A DNA stretch of 5,532 bases from JANNGZ01 sp031404155. GTDB taxonomy: Bacteria; Pseudomonadota; Gammaproteobacteria; Burkholderiales; Burkholderiaceae_C. Below, piece after piece: positions 4,994-5,532 of the stretch; position 1 is the stretch's first letter; the number at the start of each line of letters is the position of its first letter. The stretch covers positions 1 through 5,532 of the forward strand of contig JANNGZ010000342.1 of NCBI GenBank assembly GCA_031404155.1. Reading direction: 5' to 3'. Made by a program: the position numbers and the translations under genes. A model generated the notes under the pieces. It made no database searches. It saw nothing but the letters and a program-made list of their open reading frames with translations, and was not told where the DNA came from.

Positions 4994-5532
4994 GCCGGCT
5001 GACGCCGTCCCTGCGGGTGTCATACGCCCACCCCCTCCCCAACCCTCCCCCGTCAAGGGAGAGGGAGGAATGCGAGCAGCCTTCGGAGGCGCGGGATTGG
5101 CTCCTTCCCCCTTGACGGGGGAAGGCTGGGATGGGGGTGGCGCGCGACGCTCGTTCAACGCTCGCGACGTCGACTCACGCGCCCTCAGCGCTTGCTGCAC
5201 CACCGCCAGCACACCTCCCAAATTGCCCATGACCTCGTTGTTCCAGAACCGCAGCACCTGAAAGCCTTGCGCCTCGAGCCACGCGCTGCGCGCTGCGTCA
5301 TGCGCTTGCCGCTCCACATGCTGCCCGCCGTCGACTTCGACAACGACGCGTTTGTCCAGGCACACAAAGTCGAGCACGTAGTCACCCACCGGCACCTGGC
5401 GGCGAAAGCGCGCGCCGTCGATCTGGTGTTGGCGCAGGTGCCGCCAGAGTTCTTGTTCGGCGTCGGTCATCGCCCCGCGCAACGTGCGCGCGAAGTCGCG
5501 GTGCTCGGTGCCGACGCGTTGTTTGGCTCCTC
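4178..5532 (-). CDS. dnaE2: composite frame: DUF559 nuclease-like domain + in-frame repeat + C-terminal part of error-prone DNA polymerase DnaE2 (5' end outside window)
   Basis: One frame runs without a stop from the right edge to TGA at 4180-4178. Counted from a TTG at 5482, it has 434 residues, plus about 16 open codons upstream. Residues 1-98 are a DUF559 PD-(D/E)xK-like domain. Residues about 114-153 are the translation of GC-rich inverted repeats. From about 164 on the sequence is the C-terminus of DnaE2, the error-prone alpha subunit that works with ImuA/ImuB in SOS translesion synthesis. DnaE2 is normally about 1,000-1,100 aa. The PHP domain and the palm, fingers and thumb region are all missing here, so this frame alone cannot polymerise DNA. 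Either the DUF559 element is nested in frame in a longer dnaE2 that continues beyond 5532, or dnaE2 is split or truncated and this is a remnant with a captured upstream gene. Codon use in the DnaE2 part looks intact, with no frameshift or stop, which argues for recent or tolerated insertion. The true start is not visible. Confidence 0.75.
   Translation of the reverse strand, partial: GAKQRVGTEHRDFARTLRGAMTDAEQELWRHLRQHQIDGARFRRQVPVGDYVLDFVCLDKRVVVEVDGGQHVERQAHDAARSAWLEAQGFQVLRFWNNEVMGNLGGVLAVVQQALRARESTSRALNERRAPPPSQPSPVKGEGANPAPPKAARIPPSPLTGEGWGGGGRMTPAGTASAGPVRLGFNRIAGLSQDSAERIVAARREGAFGSTEDLTRRARLDAGDLQRLAQADALVQLTGHRHKAAWSVAGIDTRPTAMLAAMPSRERPIDKAPDGGRGASDHDHDHDHDHDHDHDHDQRGNPDAQPLLRPPSEAEDMLADYAALGLSLKAHPLALLRETLNPFKVQTAAVLRGYPSGRLARASGLVTHRQRPETAKGTVFVTLEDDTGAVNVIVWPNVAEAQRKPLLAATLLTVYGVWQKEGEVMHLLAHKLVDHTPLLRGLVAQSRNFR
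4638..4690 (-). repeat. hexanucleotide array encoding (Asp-His)8 in the DnaE2 linker
   Basis: The plus strand carries six perfect GTGATC units (4643-4678) and two GTGGTC variants (4679-4690), with a partial unit before them (4638-4642). On the coding strand this gives eight Asp-His pairs plus one Asp (4690-4640). It lies in the variable segment between the HhH part and the OB fold. The array also places six GATC sites at 6-bp intervals. Confidence 0.95.
5028..5140. repeat. inverted pair of GC-rich palindromic repeats, read in frame
   Basis: The left arm (5028-5068) and right arm (5103-5140) are near-perfect reverse complements, separated by 34 bp. Both contain CCCCCGTCAAGGG in one orientation or the other. 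The right arm alone holds a 9-bp perfect stem (5103-5111 with 5117-5125) around the loop TTGAC. From memory, such elements are dispersed in Burkholderiales and Xanthomonadales genomes and often sit next to DUF559 genes. Here they are translated as PPPSQPSPVKGEG and PPSPLTGEGWGGGGR between the DUF559 domain and DnaE2. Confidence 0.88.
5034..5038 (-). promoter_or_regulatory. possible internal Shine-Dalgarno for the DnaE2 C-terminal part
   Basis: The minus strand has GGAGG at 5038-5034, inside the left repeat arm, ten bases before an in-frame ATG at 5023-5021. Starting there would give a free-standing 281-aa DnaE2 C-terminal protein without DUF559. The G-rich repeat could produce this signal by chance. 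Confidence 0.35.
5188..5532 (-). other. DUF559 (PD-(D/E)xK / Vsr-like) nuclease domain, 5' end not resolved
   Basis: MTDAEQELWRHLRQHQIDGARFRRQ followed by VGDYVLDFVCLDKRVVVEVDGGQH is the typical start and core of DUF559 proteins, which are related to the very-short-patch-repair endonuclease fold. Candidate active-site acids are Asp38, Glu49 and Asp51, counted from TTG 5482. The domain closes with AWLEAQGFQVLRFWNNEVMGNLGGVLAVVQQAL (residues 68-99). Stand-alone members are about 110-140 aa. The frame upstream of TTG 5482 stays open to the edge (GAKQRVGTEHRDFART before LRGAMTDAE), which also looks DUF559-like. The genuine start is thus probably just beyond 5532. The biochemical role of the family is not established. 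Confidence 0.88.

Noticed and set aside
4128..5042. 304-codon minus-strand frame through the DnaE2 region
   Set aside because: It is a frame-shifted reading of the DnaE2 segment. The Asp-His array becomes a Ser/Arg repeat and the composition is Arg/Ala/Gly/Pro-rich.
4178..5532. intein within DnaE2
   Set aside because: There is no N-terminal Cys/Ser block, no terminal His-Asn followed by Cys/Ser/Thr, and no LAGLIDADG or HNH motif. The inserted sequence is DUF559 plus repeats.

Overview
This is a GC-rich proteobacterial chromosomal window. It is most consistent with a betaproteobacterium of the order Burkholderiales. That inference rests on base composition, on the style of the LuxR-type regulator, MFS transporter and DnaE2 sequences, and on the C/G-rich palindromic repeats. 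No rRNA, tRNA or species marker is present, so the assignment is by style only.

Layout. Positions 1-458 (+) hold the C-terminal part of a LuxR-type regulator cut by the left edge. Positions 562-1041 (+) encode a 159-aa protein of unknown function. It converges, with a 20-bp gap, on a minus-strand group. Read in its direction of transcription, that group is a YpfH-like alpha/beta-hydrolase (3953-3216), a 12-TM MFS transporter (3223-2003) and a prolyl 4-hydroxylase-type 2-oxoglutarate/Fe(II) dioxygenase (1946-1062). The first two genes overlap by 8 bp (ATGTCTGA). The third follows after 56 bp with its own strong Shine-Dalgarno and a TTG start, so the three could be one operon.

Upstream of the hydrolase lies a 224-bp non-coding stretch made largely of short tandem repeats. 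Beyond it, on the minus strand, is the most unusual part of the window. One uninterrupted reading frame (4178 to at least 5482, still open to the right edge at 5532) joins a DUF559 nuclease-like domain, an in-frame pair of GC-rich inverted repeats and the C-terminal ~270 residues of the error-prone DNA polymerase DnaE2 (helix-hairpin-helix plus OB fold). The PHP domain and polymerase core of DnaE2 are absent and would have to lie beyond 5532 if they exist. The simplest reading is that a repeat-bounded DUF559 element landed in the variable linker just before the DnaE2 HhH region. The result is either an in-frame nested nuclease or a split or broken dnaE2.

Short in-frame sequence expansions recur across the window. 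They are an (Asp-His)8 hexanucleotide array in DnaE2, a 12-nt x5 array in the hydrolase tail, a 12-nt duplication at the start of the dioxygenase, a 25-bp triplication that begins in the last codons of dnaE2, and a 23-bp degenerate repeat between genes. No complete transposase, CRISPR array or RNA gene was found.
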